A DNA stretch of 54,137 bases from a virus, in IMG/VR virus record IMGVR_UViG_3300022074_000055, positions 1 to 54,137 of that record; one strand, written 5' to 3'. The notes under the pieces are model-generated. The model saw only the letters and a program-made list of their open reading frames with translations. It was not told where the DNA came from and did no database searches. Within the stretch, counting starts at the first letter, position 1. Each line of letters starts with the position of its first letter. Positions 29,931 to 38,355 of this stretch are shown piece after piece. The position numbers and the translations under genes are program-made.

Positions 29931-30391
29931 TGTCTGATCGTACAAATAGGGATTCGCAAACCCGTGAAAAAAAAGCGAGAGTAACTGATTGGGTGCCGCC
30001 TTCTGCGTTAGAGGCTCCTGAAGCCCCTGTTGGATATAAACATCGATGGATACGCGAGTCCGTCATGGAATTTGATGACAGAAACAATATTCATAAAAAA
30101 AGACGTGAAGGATGGGAGCTTGTAAAAGCTGAAGATCACCCAGAATTTGACGCTCCTGTTTTAGATGAAGGTAAAAACGCTGGCGTGATTGGCGTAGGTG
30201 GTCTTGTTTTAGCAAGAATACCTGAAGAAATTGTGGAACAACGTAATTCTCATTATCGTAATGTTACTGCTAATCAAATGGATGCTGTTGATAGGGATTG
30301 GATGCGTGAATCAAATTCAGCTATGCCTAAACTACAGCCTCAGAGAAGCAGTTCAGTCAGTTTTGGATCTAATAATAAATCCAAAAGTTAA
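29930..30391 (+). CDS. Head-region protein of unknown function
   Basis: 153 residues, ATG overlapping the scaffold stop. VTDWVPPSALEAPEAPVGYK, then HRWIRESVMEFDDRNNIHKK and GWELVKAEDHPE form a pattern I recall next to capsid genes of marine podoviruses. Basic N- and C-termini with a Ser-rich tail. A role in head assembly is likely. Confidence 0.6.
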   Translation: MSDRTNRDSQTREKKARVTDWVPPSALEAPEAPVGYKHRWIRESVMEFDDRNNIHKKRREGWELVKAEDHPEFDAPVLDEGKNAGVIGVGGLVLARIPEEIVEQRNSHYRNVTANQMDAVDRDWMRESNSAMPKLQPQRSSSVSFGSNNKSKS

Positions 30392-30414
30392 TTTTTTGTT
30401 TTTAGGAGAACGAA

Positions 30415-31002
30415 ATGTCAAATAAAGATGCGTCTTTTGGTTTAAAGCCATTACGCTCTGGTAGTGGCTCAGACTTCGTAGGAATGCAAAATAAATACCG
30501 TATCGCAAGTAGCGCTACTACTCCGATTTTCCAAGGTGACTTGGTGGCTGCTTTAACAGCAGGAACAATCGGTCGTATAGCCGCTGGTGGTAGTGGTTTT
30601 GTTTTAGGTGTATTCAACGGATGCCGTTACACAGACCCAACAACGAAAAAGGAAACTTTTTCAAATTCATATCCAGGTTCAATTGCAGCTTCTGATATCG
30701 AGTGTTTTGTTATCGATTCACCACATGCTGTTTTTGAAGTTCAAGCCGATGCAGCATTCCCTGTAGCCGACTTGTTTGGAAACTTCGACATTGTAGATCA
30801 AAGCCCAGTAGGAGATACTAATTCTGGTACTGCTCGTCTAGAGCTAGATGTCACAACTGGTGCAACAACTGCTACATTGCCATTGAAAGCAATCGATATT
30901 TCTCAAGATCCTGAGAATAGTGATGTTTCCTCTGCCAATACTAATGTTGTTGTTATGATCAACAATCACCTGTTCAGTGCTGGCACTGCTGGCTTGGCAT
31001 AA
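30415..31002 (+). CDS. Probable capsid decoration or minor head protein
   Basis: 195 residues with AGGAGAACG upstream. Gly/Ala/Ser-rich and beta-rich (PIFQGDLVAALTAGTIGRIA, HAVFEVQADAAF), with little charge, typical of head surface proteins. Directly before the major capsid gene and spaced 12 bases from it. Confidence 0.6.
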   Translation: MSNKDASFGLKPLRSGSGSDFVGMQNKYRIASSATTPIFQGDLVAALTAGTIGRIAAGGSGFVLGVFNGCRYTDPTTKKETFSNSYPGSIAASDIECFVIDSPHAVFEVQADAAFPVADLFGNFDIVDQSPVGDTNSGTARLELDVTTGATTATLPLKAIDISQDPENSDVSSANTNVVVMINNHLFSAGTAGLA

Positions 31003-31014
31003 GGAGACTGATTA

Positions 31015-31923
31015 ATGGCTATTTCAAGAGCGCAACTCGTAAAAGAGTTGGAACCAGGTCTTAATGCCCTTTTTGGTATGGAGTATGATCGTTACGACAA
31101 CGAACATGCGGAAATCTTCGACACTGAATCTTCAGACCGTGCGTTTGAAGAAGAGGTAATGCTCGTTGGTTTTGGAAATGCCCAAACAAAGGCAGAAGGT
31201 GCTGGAGTAAACTTCGACAATGCTTCTGAAGCTTACACTGCAAGGTATACGCATGAGACAGTAACTCTTGCATTTGCTTTGACAGAAGAGGCTATGGAAG
31301 ATAATCTGTATGATCGTCTAGGCGCACGTTACACACGGGCTCTAGCGCGTTCAATGGCTCATACAAAGCAAGTTAAAGCTTCATCTGTTCTTAACAGTGC
31401 TTTTGACGCAAACTTTGCAGGCGGTGATGGTGTGGAGCTTTGTGCTACTAACCACCCACTAGCAGGCGGAGGAACTTTCCGTAATGAGCCTTCAGTTGCG
31501 GCAGACTTAAATGAGACTTCATTAGAAAATGCGTTGATTGATATTTCTACATTTGTTGATGAAAGAAATATGATTATCGCTCTTCGTGGTATGAAGCTTA
31601 TTGTTCCGCCACAACTACAATTTGTAGCTGATCGTTTGCTTGAATCTACACTTCGTACTGGTTCAGCAGATAATGATATTAACGCTATCAAGAATATGGG
31701 TATGCTTCCAGAGGGTTATACAATTAACCACTTCTTGACAGACCCTGATGCGTTTTTCATCAAAACTGATACTCCAAATGGATTCAAACACTTTGAGCGT
31801 ATTCCAATGTCAACAGGCATGGAAGCTGATTTTGATTCAGGTAACATGCGCTTTAAAGCTCGTGAGCGTTACAGCTTTGGATACTCAGATCCTCGTGCAG
31901 TGTTTGGTTCACCAGGCGCATAA
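31015..31923 (+). CDS. Major capsid protein (HK97 fold, predicted)
   Basis: 302 residues with AAGGAGAC upstream. N-terminal ISRAQLVKELEPGLNALFGM, an E-loop-like region (TESSDRAFEEEVMLVGFG), LAFALTEEAMEDNLYDRLG, LIVPPQLQFVADRLL and a C-terminal RFKARERYSFGYSDPRAVFG match the Mu-type/HK97-fold capsid proteins seen in marine phages. It is followed by a strong terminator, as expected for a highly expressed gene. Confidence 0.85.
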   Translation: MAISRAQLVKELEPGLNALFGMEYDRYDNEHAEIFDTESSDRAFEEEVMLVGFGNAQTKAEGAGVNFDNASEAYTARYTHETVTLAFALTEEAMEDNLYDRLGARYTRALARSMAHTKQVKASSVLNSAFDANFAGGDGVELCATNHPLAGGGTFRNEPSVAADLNETSLENALIDISTFVDERNMIIALRGMKLIVPPQLQFVADRLLESTLRTGSADNDINAIKNMGMLPEGYTINHFLTDPDAFFIKTDTPNGFKHFERIPMSTGMEADFDSGNMRFKARERYSFGYSDPRAVFGSPGA

Positions 31924-31944
31924 GGATAAAAACTTTTCTTCTTT

Positions 31945-31973
31945 AAAGGGCGGCTTCACAGTCGCCTTTTTTT
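31945..31973 (+). terminator. Rho-independent terminator after the capsid gene
   Basis: AAAGGGCG and CGCCTTT(T) pair (one bulged G) around GCTTCACAGT, followed by seven T. It separates the capsid gene from the next virion genes, so readthrough or an unseen promoter would be needed for them. Confidence 0.85.
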
Positions 31974-32037
31974 GTTGTATAGTCAGTAAACCCTTGACTG
32001 CAATTTTGCAGACATTAGCCAAGACAAGGAGATTTAA

Positions 32038-32658
32038 ATGGCTACGACAACTTTTAACGGTCCAGTCCGTTCCGAAAACGGATTTCAAATGGTTTCAAAG
32101 AATGCCACAACAGGTACAATAACTGTTACTAGTGGTAACAAAATGGCAAACGAAGCCGTAGGCGGTGCTGGTATTGAAGGAACCGCTGCAGTTTATGTCA
32201 CTCAAGTTAATCGTCTTAAAAGTGATGTTACAACAAATGTTAATATCGTAAAGACCACTATTATGATTGACCTTACTGGTCTTAAAGATGGTGGTACTGC
32301 TGGTGATATTATTGGTAAAGATGGCGCAGGAGTTGCCTATATTGCCAAAGTCACTACAGCAAATCAAGGTGTGGTGTTTGGTGTAACTATGCAGTGTGTG
32401 GAAGCCCCTGCTGGTGGATCAGCAGATATTGACTTATTCTCAGCTACTGAAGGTACTGGAGTCAATGACACAGGAATAGGTGCTTTAACAGAAACCTCTA
32501 TTATTAATGGAGGAACACAAGCAGCAGGAACTCTTACTGCTGGTGGTGATATTGCAGCAGATCAGTTTTTGTATCTTGTAAGTCAAGGCACAGGTGACGC
32601 AACATATACTGCTGGTCGTTTTTTAATTGAAATCACTGGTTACGATGTTGCTACTTAA
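32038..32658 (+). CDS. Structural protein, probable head decoration
   Basis: 206 residues with AGGAGAT upstream. Begins MATTTFNGPVRSENGFQMVS, then is rich in Thr, Gly and Ala with many strands (VVFGVTMQCVEAPAGG). This opening is familiar from structural proteins next to capsid genes in marine phages. It could decorate the head or form spikes. Confidence 0.6.
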   Translation: MATTTFNGPVRSENGFQMVSKNATTGTITVTSGNKMANEAVGGAGIEGTAAVYVTQVNRLKSDVTTNVNIVKTTIMIDLTGLKDGGTAGDIIGKDGAGVAYIAKVTTANQGVVFGVTMQCVEAPAGGSADIDLFSATEGTGVNDTGIGALTETSIINGGTQAAGTLTAGGDIAADQFLYLVSQGTGDATYTAGRFLIEITGYDVAT

Positions 32659-32678
32659 TTGAAAGATAGGAGAGTCTA

Positions 32679-32960
32679 ATGGCTGGTCCAGTAAAATCCT
32701 TTAACTTTGATCAAGGAGCAACACCAGCAATTGTTGGGCCTGCTCGATCTCGTATACGTCAGGTTGTTATGTTTGGCGCGGCTGCTGGTGCATTTACTAT
32801 AAAAGATGGTAGTGCTTCAGGAGATGTTTTGCTTCAGCAAAGTTTTGCTGCGGGGAATCATGTTTTGAATATTCCTGATGATGGCATTATTGCTTTTAGT
32901 GGTTGTTTTGTTGCTGCTTTATCAGGTTCAGGTAATAAACTTACAATTTTCCTATCATAA
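32679..32960 (+). CDS. Small structural protein
   Basis: 93 residues with AGGAGAG upstream. Beta-rich (RQVVMFGAAAGAFTIKDG, VLNIPDDGIIAFSGCFV, KLTIFLS). It resembles the 38884 product in style, a small beta-sandwich decoration or fibre component. Function inferred from composition. Confidence 0.55.
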   Translation: MAGPVKSFNFDQGATPAIVGPARSRIRQVVMFGAAAGAFTIKDGSASGDVLLQQSFAAGNHVLNIPDDGIIAFSGCFVAALSGSGNKLTIFLS

Positions 32961-32969
32961 GGAATTTTT

Positions 32970-33254
32970 ATGGCTCGTAAACAAGACAAACAGCCACCAA
33001 AAACCAAAAAATATTTCCGTTCCACAAAAAGTGGAGCGGGGATGACGAAAGCTGGTGTTGCTAAATACAGGAAAGATAATCCTGGTTCTAAATTAAAAAC
33101 AGCAGTAACAGGAAAAGTTAAAAAAGGTAGTAAAGATGCTAAAAGGCGTAAGTCTTTCTGCGCTCGTTCTGCTGGTCAAATGAAGAAATTTCCTAAAGCC
33201 GCTAAAGACCCGAATAGCCGTTTAAGACAAGCAAGGAAAAGATGGAAATGTTAA
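32970..33254 (+). CDS. DUF6321-like basic protein
   Basis: 94 residues, about one third Lys and Arg. SGAGMTKAGVAKYRKDNPGS, KLKTAVTGKVKKGSKDAKRR and KSFCARSAGQMK match the small DUF6321 family of phages. Ends RKRWKC. Probably binds DNA or is packaged in the virion; no activity is known. Confidence 0.75.
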   Translation: MARKQDKQPPKTKKYFRSTKSGAGMTKAGVAKYRKDNPGSKLKTAVTGKVKKGSKDAKRRKSFCARSAGQMKKFPKAAKDPNSRLRQARKRWKC

Positions 33255-33499
33255 ATGGAATATCTATTGCATTCGTTACTGTCGTATTAACCTCTGTTAT
33301 AGGTTTGCTTGCATGGATCGCAACATCTGTAGTAGATTTAAAAACAGATACGGCTGTTATAGCTGTTAAAGTAAATGAAAATCATAAAATGATAACAACT
33401 CTGTGGGAAGATTATGTAAATAGGAGCGGAAATGGCAATCTCGCGTGGCTCAATGAGGCAACAGATATCGAATCCTCCTCAAAAGAAAAAATTTATTAA
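33242..33499 (+). CDS. Small single-pass membrane protein
   Basis: 85 residues from ATG 33242 inside the end of the previous gene. The N-terminal membrane helix ISIAFVTVVLTSVIGLLAWI is followed by a helical periplasmic or cytoplasmic part (VIAVKVNENHKMITTLWEDY). It is of the size of a spanin-like or holin-accessory protein, but no lipobox is present. Function unknown. Confidence 0.6.
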   Translation: MEMLNGISIAFVTVVLTSVIGLLAWIATSVVDLKTDTAVIAVKVNENHKMITTLWEDYVNRSGNGNLAWLNEATDIESSSKEKIY

Positions 33500-33527
33500 G
33501 AAAAAAAAGAAGAAAAAAAATGGCTAA
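33432..33527 (+). CDS. 31-residue poly-Lys peptide
   Basis: ATG 33432 has AGGAGC upstream, in a frame different from the 33242 gene that it overlaps for 68 bases. The peptide MAISRGSMRQQISNPPQKKK ends in a run of Lys. I recall similar short MAISRGSM peptides in marine phage neck regions, which supports it being real despite its length. It overlaps the next gene by 8 bases. Confidence 0.5.
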   Translation: MAISRGSMRQQISNPPQKKKFIKKKKKKKNG

Positions 33528-33768
33528 AGATGCATGTTATAGAAAAGTAAAGGCTAGATACAAAGTTTTCCCTTCCGCTTATGCATCAGGTGCTATCGCC
33601 AAGTGTAGAAAAGTTGGCGCTTCAAATTGGGGTAATAAGTCTAAAGCTAAGAAAATGAAAGATGGTGGGCCTGCGTTGCCTGCCAAAAGACCTTCTAAAA
33701 ACTCTAATGTAGCTCGTGGCTGTGGTCTTGTGATGGAAGACAGGCGCAAGGTTACAAAGTTTACATGA
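33520..33768 (+). CDS. Small basic Cys-containing protein
   Basis: 82 residues. MAKDACYRKVKARYKVFPSA, YASGAIAKCRKVGASNWGN is a small family common in phages. The end NVARGCGLVMEDRRKVTKF is a second conserved tail that I associate with phage virion proteins. Highly basic. Function unknown. Confidence 0.65.
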   Translation: MAKDACYRKVKARYKVFPSAYASGAIAKCRKVGASNWGNKSKAKKMKDGGPALPAKRPSKNSNVARGCGLVMEDRRKVTKFT

Positions 33769-33775
33769 GCAAAGA

Positions 33776-34060
33776 ATGGCAGTACGAAAAACAAAAAAAG
33801 GTTTGGCTCTTAAAAGATGGTTCAAAGAAGATTGGAAGGACGTATCAACGGGGAAGGCGTGTGGGCGTGGCAAAAGTGAAAAACGGGGTACTCCATATTG
33901 TCGCCCCTCCAAGCGGGTTAGCTCTAAAACACCAAAAACAGCAAGCGAACTTAGTGTATCCGAAAAAAGAAGCAGAATAGCGCAGAAAAAAAAGCTTGGA
34001 CAACCAGCGGGTAAACCAAGAAGAGTGCAGGCTGTTAAAAGGAAAAAAAGGTCTTCTTAA
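33776..34060 (+). CDS. DUF5872-like basic protein
   Basis: 94 residues. MAVRKTKKGLALKRWFKEDW, KACGRGKSEKRGTPYCRPSK and RVSSKTPKTASEL match the small DUF5872-type phage family. Two Cys in the middle. Very basic throughout. The overlapping frame from 33765 is rejected because this one has family motifs. Confidence 0.7.
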   Translation: MAVRKTKKGLALKRWFKEDWKDVSTGKACGRGKSEKRGTPYCRPSKRVSSKTPKTASELSVSEKRSRIAQKKKLGQPAGKPRRVQAVKRKKRSS

Positions 34061-34632
34061 TGTTTCCTGATTTAGAAGAAAAAATTAAATCAGATTTAAG
34101 GAATTGGTCTAAATATGCTTTAGAAATTCCTAACGAACACTATAATAATTTACCTCCTTGCCCATACGCAAAAGCGGCTTGGATGAATGAAAAAATAGCT
34201 TTTGAATTTAACTATATAAACGGTGAAGATTTAATATATTCATGCATAAACAATTGGAAAGATGACAAAGAAGTATTGATATTAATTGACTTCTTCCCAA
34301 TGGATTTAGATGAATTGGATATTTTTTTAGATGATTTAAATCAAGATATAAGTCAAGGAAAGTATAATACAAAAGATATGTATCTCATGGGCTTTCATCC
34401 AGAAGATGAAAGTAATGAGTTATTAGATGAAAGTCTTGATATGGAAGAAGATTCAAGTCCTCCTTATGCTATGATTTTTTTCCAAAGATTAAGTAAGTTG
34501 CAAGAAGCTTCAGATTCCCTTAGAATAAAAGGGTATTATAATGTATGCGAAGATTATTATGATGCTGGGTCTTTATATGAGCGTAGAAAATCTATTTATA
34601 GGAGATTAAAAAATGGTAATGAAAAAAGCTAA
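34060..34632 (+). CDS. Acidic protein of unknown function
   Basis: 190 residues, ATG overlapping the previous stop. Strongly acidic (SNELLDESLDMEEDSS), with LPPCPYAKAAWMNEK, LILIDFFPMDLDELDIFLDD and MYLMGFHPEDE. I recall LPPCPYA-type proteins in marine phages without a known activity. It stands between very basic small proteins, so charge pairing in the virion or with packaged basic proteins is possible. Confidence 0.6.
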   Translation: MFPDLEEKIKSDLRNWSKYALEIPNEHYNNLPPCPYAKAAWMNEKIAFEFNYINGEDLIYSCINNWKDDKEVLILIDFFPMDLDELDIFLDDLNQDISQGKYNTKDMYLMGFHPEDESNELLDESLDMEEDSSPPYAMIFFQRLSKLQEASDSLRIKGYYNVCEDYYDAGSLYERRKSIYRRLKNGNEKS

Positions 34633-34777
34633 GAAAATGATGCGTGGCGGTGTCGCCAAGAAAATGATGCGTGGTGGCAATGTATCACCTAGAAAAGCTA
34701 TGGCTATGGGCATGATGGATGGCGGCAAAGTAAAGAAAGCCAAAAAAATGATGCGTGGTGGTAAAGTTAAAAAATAA
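34613..34777 (+). CDS. 54-residue MMRGG-repeat protein
   Basis: ATG 34613 with AGGAGAT upstream, overlapping the previous gene by 20 bases and the next by one. The sequence is made of Lys-rich repeats, MKKAKKMMRGG, VAKKMMRGGN, VKKAKKMMRGGK, with about 35 percent Lys and Arg and 11 or more Met. It resembles a packaged, DNA-condensing or scaffold-like peptide. Function unknown. Confidence 0.6.
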   Translation: MVMKKAKKMMRGGVAKKMMRGGNVSPRKAMAMGMMDGGKVKKAKKMMRGGKVKK

Positions 34778-35445
34778 TGACTGTATCAGGTTCAACTAAT
34801 TTTGAACTCGATGTATCTGATTACATTGAGGAGGCTTTTGAGCGTTGCGGTTTAGAGGTTCGTACTGGTTATGATTTAAAAACTGCTAAAAGGTCGTTGA
34901 ATCTTTTATTTGCTGATTGGGCTAATAGAGGTCTTAATCAATGGACTATCACTCAAAGAACACAAACTGTAACGCAAGGTGACGCGGATATTACTTTGGG
35001 TGCAGATGTTATTGATGTTTTGTCTATGGTTGTTCGCAGAGACAGCACAGACATTAGCATGGAGCGTGTTAGTAGGGACGAATATTTATCTATACCTAAC
35101 AAATCCACTCAAGCTAGACCCACTCAATTTTTTATAGACAGACAAATAACACCAGTATTAAAAATATGGCCTGCTCCTGAAAATAGCACAGATATTTTAG
35201 TCTATGATGCTTTAACAAGAATTGATGACGCTGATACATTTACAAATACTGTTGAAGTTCCTTTTAGATTTTATCCTTGTCTTGCTGCTGGTCTTGCATA
35301 TTATTTAGCAATTAAAAAGTCTCCAGATAGAATACAACTTTTAAAAGCTATTTATGATGAAGAGTTTGAAAGAGCAATGACAGAAGACAGAGATAGAGCT
35401 TCATTTAATGTATCTCCTAATCTTAGATACTACAGGGTTTCCTAA
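34777..35445 (+). CDS. Head-tail adaptor (P22 gp4-like neck protein)
   Basis: 222 residues. Helical N-terminus (DVSDYIEEAFERCGLEVRTG, RSLNLLFADWANRGLNQW), QTVTQGDADITLGADVIDVL and a C-terminal helical part (AYYLAIKKSPDRIQLLKAIY) match the gp4-type adaptor ring that binds below the portal. It is the first gene of the neck block. Confidence 0.75.
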   Translation: MTVSGSTNFELDVSDYIEEAFERCGLEVRTGYDLKTAKRSLNLLFADWANRGLNQWTITQRTQTVTQGDADITLGADVIDVLSMVVRRDSTDISMERVSRDEYLSIPNKSTQARPTQFFIDRQITPVLKIWPAPENSTDILVYDALTRIDDADTFTNTVEVPFRFYPCLAAGLAYYLAIKKSPDRIQLLKAIYDEEFERAMTEDRDRASFNVSPNLRYYRVS

Positions 35446-36176
35446 TGAGTAACTTTGCATCTGGTAAATATGCTTATGGGATTTCAGATCGCTCTGGTTT
35501 TAGATATCGATTAAAAGATATGAGAAAAGAATGGAACGGTTCTTTGGTTGGATTTGATGAATTTGAACCAAAACATCCACAGCTTGAACCATTGAGATAC
35601 AGAACAGACCCAGAAGCTTTAAAAAATCCTAGACCAGATACAAATGATGACAATATTCCTTTTGTTGTTTTTACTAGCACAGGTAAGGACATTATACCTT
35701 CATCTATTGAAGATTTAACTTCTTTAACATCTAGTGTAGGTAGTGTGACAGTAACAAATACTTCTTCCAGTAGAACGGATGTTTCAACAAGTGCAACAGG
35801 TTTTAGTAGTTCAGTATCAGTAGGTACTTCAACTTCTATTTATCAATTATTTGCTGTAACAGTGGTTGATTCTGGGGGCAACAAATACTTTTTAGATGGT
35901 GTAAATAGAACAGGTTCAGCAATAACTTTGACAGAGGGTTCTACTTATAAATTTGACCAAAGCCACAGTTCTAATTCAAGTCATCCCTTGAGATTTTCTA
36001 CTACTTCTGATGGAAGTCATGGAGGAGGTAGTGAGTACACCACAGGAGTAACAACGTATGGAACACCAGGGAACGCAGGGGCTTACACACAAATAACTGT
36101 TGCGGCTAGTGCGCCAACCTTATATTACTACTGTACAAACCATAGCGGCATGGGCGGTCAGGCGAATACACCATGA
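35445..36176 (+). CDS. Neck-region protein with C-terminal cupredoxin-like copper site
   Basis: 243 residues. The N-terminal part (ISDRSGFRYRLKDMRKEWNG) is found near neck genes of marine phages. After a Ser/Thr-rich linker, residues about 130-243 form a cupredoxin-like domain: LTEGSTYKFDQS, SSHPLRFSTT with His near 182, and YYYCTNHSGMGG with Cys230, His233 and Met236, the type-1 copper ligand set. It may stabilise the virion or bind a receptor. Copper binding is a motif-based prediction. Confidence 0.65.
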   Translation: MSNFASGKYAYGISDRSGFRYRLKDMRKEWNGSLVGFDEFEPKHPQLEPLRYRTDPEALKNPRPDTNDDNIPFVVFTSTGKDIIPSSIEDLTSLTSSVGSVTVTNTSSSRTDVSTSATGFSSSVSVGTSTSIYQLFAVTVVDSGGNKYFLDGVNRTGSAITLTEGSTYKFDQSHSSNSSHPLRFSTTSDGSHGGGSEYTTGVTTYGTPGNAGAYTQITVAASAPTLYYYCTNHSGMGGQANTP

Positions 36177-36817
36177 GTTTTACATTTACAACTTTAAAAC
36201 AAACTATTCAAGATTGGACAGAAAATGACGAAACAACCTTCGTTAACAATCTTAATATTTTTATTAAAAACACAGAAGAACGTATTTTAAAACTTGTTGA
36301 TTTAGATTTTTTTAGAAAGAACGTGTCTGGTTCAACTTCAAGTAGTAATCGTTTTTTAGCTACACCTACTGATTATCTAGCATCTTTTTCATTATCTGTT
36401 ACAAATGGCAGTAATAAAGAGTTTTTACTGCTGAAGGATGTTAATTTTATACAAGAGTTTAATCCCAACTCTTCAACTACTGGAACACCAAGATATTATG
36501 CGCCTTTTGATGTAAGTAATTTTATTTTGGCTCCAACTCCAGATGCAAACTATGCTTCTGAGCTACATTATTATTATCGGCCTCAATCAATTACTGCTAC
36601 TAGCGATGGAACTTCTTGGCTTGGCACAAATGCGCCAGATACGTTGCTTTACGGATGTTTAGTTGAAGCATATACTTTTATGAAAGGTGAGGCTGACTTA
36701 TTACAACTTTATCAAGCCAGGTTTAACGAAGCTATATCTCGTTTAAAGAACTACGGTGAGGGCGTAGAAAACAGTGACGCATACAGGGAGGGTCTTGTTC
36801 GCGTTCAAAAAACATAA
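36173..36817 (+). CDS. Second neck / head-tail adaptor protein
   Basis: 214 residues, start overlapping the previous stop. Helical N-terminus (FTFTTLKQTIQDWTENDE, NNLNIFIKNTEERILKLVD), a beta-rich middle (RFLATPTDYLASFSLSV, YYAPFDVSNFILAPTP) and C-terminal helices (LVEAYTFMKGEADLLQLYQA). The layout fits a tail tube or adaptor ring protein of podoviruses. Confidence 0.7.
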   Translation: MSFTFTTLKQTIQDWTENDETTFVNNLNIFIKNTEERILKLVDLDFFRKNVSGSTSSSNRFLATPTDYLASFSLSVTNGSNKEFLLLKDVNFIQEFNPNSSTTGTPRYYAPFDVSNFILAPTPDANYASELHYYYRPQSITATSDGTSWLGTNAPDTLLYGCLVEAYTFMKGEADLLQLYQARFNEAISRLKNYGEGVENSDAYREGLVRVQKT

Positions 36818-36827
36818 GAGGGGCAAT

Positions 36828-37601
36828 ATGAAAAAATTAAAAGGTAAAAACATAGCGATTGTCGCATTAGGCGGTTCGTTTTCAGAATATGTTTTATCAA
36901 GAATAAACTCTGTAAAATATGATGAAGTATGGGGCATTAATAGTATTGGTGCTATATTTCATGTAGACAAAACATTTATGATGGATCCTGCGAGTAGGTT
37001 TTTAGATGATGTAAAGGCTGGTTTGCAAACAGGTGTTGGCAGAGAATTTTTATTAAAAACACCTAATAAAGGGCCTATTTATTCTTGTGCATTAGATGAA
37101 CGTGTTCCTGAAATTATTGAATATCCTTTAGCAGAAGTTGTTAAAAAAGTAGAAGCTTGTTATTTCAATAATACAGTAGCATATGCTGTTGCTTTTGCTA
37201 TTGCAGCCGAAGTAGGCAAAATTAATTTATTTGGAATAGATTTTTCATACAAAAAAAATATACACCACGCAGAGGCTGGTAGAGCTTGTGTAGAGTTTTG
37301 GTGTGCTATAGCTACAAAAAATGGCATACCTGTTCAAGTCGCAAGATCTTCTTCACTGCTAGACACTAATGTTCCTGACAATGAAAAACTTTATGGATAT
37401 CACAGGTTAGAAAACCCTTTAGTTCAAACTTTTTTTGAAGGAAATTTAATGATAGCAAAGCAAAGTGAGATGACTGCTCCAGAACCAACTGATACCCAAG
37501 AAAAAGACGCTGTATTAATTGGTAGGCACGACATCCCAAATGTTAGTTATGTTAAAGAAAACAAGCCCAAAAGAGGCCGACCTAGAAAGGTTACAAAATG
37601 A
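36828..37601 (+). CDS. MptE/DUF115-like Rossmann protein with C-terminal AT-hook
   Basis: 257 residues from ATG 36828 (GAGGGGC upstream). IAIVALGGSFSEYVLSRINS is a Rossmann-like opening, with DEVWGINSIGAIFHVDKTFM, NNTVAYAVAFAIAAEVGKIN, LFGIDFSYKKN and HHAEAGRACVEFW. It is similar in outline to DUF115 / 6-hydroxymethylpterin pyrophosphokinase-like proteins, often found in phage structural regions. It ends KPKRGRPRKVTK, an AT-hook DNA-binding motif. Modification of a virion or host surface component is possible, but not shown. Confidence 0.6.
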   Translation: MKKLKGKNIAIVALGGSFSEYVLSRINSVKYDEVWGINSIGAIFHVDKTFMMDPASRFLDDVKAGLQTGVGREFLLKTPNKGPIYSCALDERVPEIIEYPLAEVVKKVEACYFNNTVAYAVAFAIAAEVGKINLFGIDFSYKKNIHHAEAGRACVEFWCAIATKNGIPVQVARSSSLLDTNVPDNEKLYGYHRLENPLVQTFFEGNLMIAKQSEMTAPEPTDTQEKDAVLIGRHDIPNVSYVKENKPKRGRPRKVTK

Positions 37602-37888
37602 TTAGTGTAGAGACAGGAGTAACTGTTCAATCTGTAAACGTGATGACCTCAGACGAAGGGGGTCTAAGCACAGAACAGCTTACTGAATTAGCTATGGATA
37701 AAGTAATTAATGTTGCAGATAGCGCACCGCCTGCTATAAGGGATCAGGCAGAAGCTTTTCGCAGTTCTATAGAGAATGTGCTAAGATACTATATAGAATT
37801 GGCAAGACGAGAAGAACGTGCTACAATCGCTTATAGGATGGCGAAAGCTGGACAAAAGGAAATGGCTGATCTTGTTAGGAGAATATAA
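37598..37888 (+). CDS. Small helical virion-region protein
   Basis: 96 residues, ATG overlapping the previous stop. Helical C-terminal half (IENVLRYYIELARREERATI, AYRMAKAGQKEMADLV). I recall such proteins between neck and fibre genes; possibly an assembly helper. Confidence 0.55.
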   Translation: MISVETGVTVQSVNVMTSDEGGLSTEQLTELAMDKVINVADSAPPAIRDQAEAFRSSIENVLRYYIELARREERATIAYRMAKAGQKEMADLVRRI

Positions 37889-38344
37889 ATGGCTATAGCT
37901 CAAGCAATGTGCAGTTCTTTTAAGAAAGAACTTTTAGAAGGTGTGCATAATTTTAAAAACTCTGGTGGAGGCACTTTTAAACTTGCTTTATATGCAGAGG
38001 GAAGTGGTGGTAAAAGTTCTACAACCGCAACATTGGGTGCAACAACAACTGCGTTCACTACAACGGGTGAAGTTGCTTCAAGTGGTACTTACACCACTGG
38101 GGGTGGTTCTTTAACCAGAGTAGACCCATCACTCTCTGGAACTACAGCATTAACTGATTTTGCTAATCTTAGTTTTACAACAGCTACGATTACAGCAATG
38201 GGTGCTTTAATTTATAATTCTAGTGCCTCTAATAAGGCTGTTGCGGTTCTTGATTTTACTAGTAATAAAACATCTACCTCTGGTACGTTTACAATTCAGT
38301 TTCCCACTGCTGACGCATCTAACGCAATCATTCGTATTGCTTAA
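37889..38344 (+). CDS. Fibre-like beta-rich structural protein
   Basis: 151 residues with AGGAGA upstream. SFKKELLEGVHNFKNSGGGT, FKLALYAEGSGG, FANLSFTTATITAMGALIYN and VAVLDFTSNKTSTSGTFTI are typical of small beta-sandwich tail or fibre proteins in marine phages. It begins the fibre block. Confidence 0.65.
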   Translation: MAIAQAMCSSFKKELLEGVHNFKNSGGGTFKLALYAEGSGGKSSTTATLGATTTAFTTTGEVASSGTYTTGGGSLTRVDPSLSGTTALTDFANLSFTTATITAMGALIYNSSASNKAVAVLDFTSNKTSTSGTFTIQFPTADASNAIIRIA

Positions 38345-38355
38345 TAGGTGGTGCT

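Noticed and set aside
33765-33980. 71-codon plus-strand frame overlapping the DUF5872-like gene
   Set aside because: The 33776 frame has clear family motifs. This one has none, and its start lies in the end of the previous gene.
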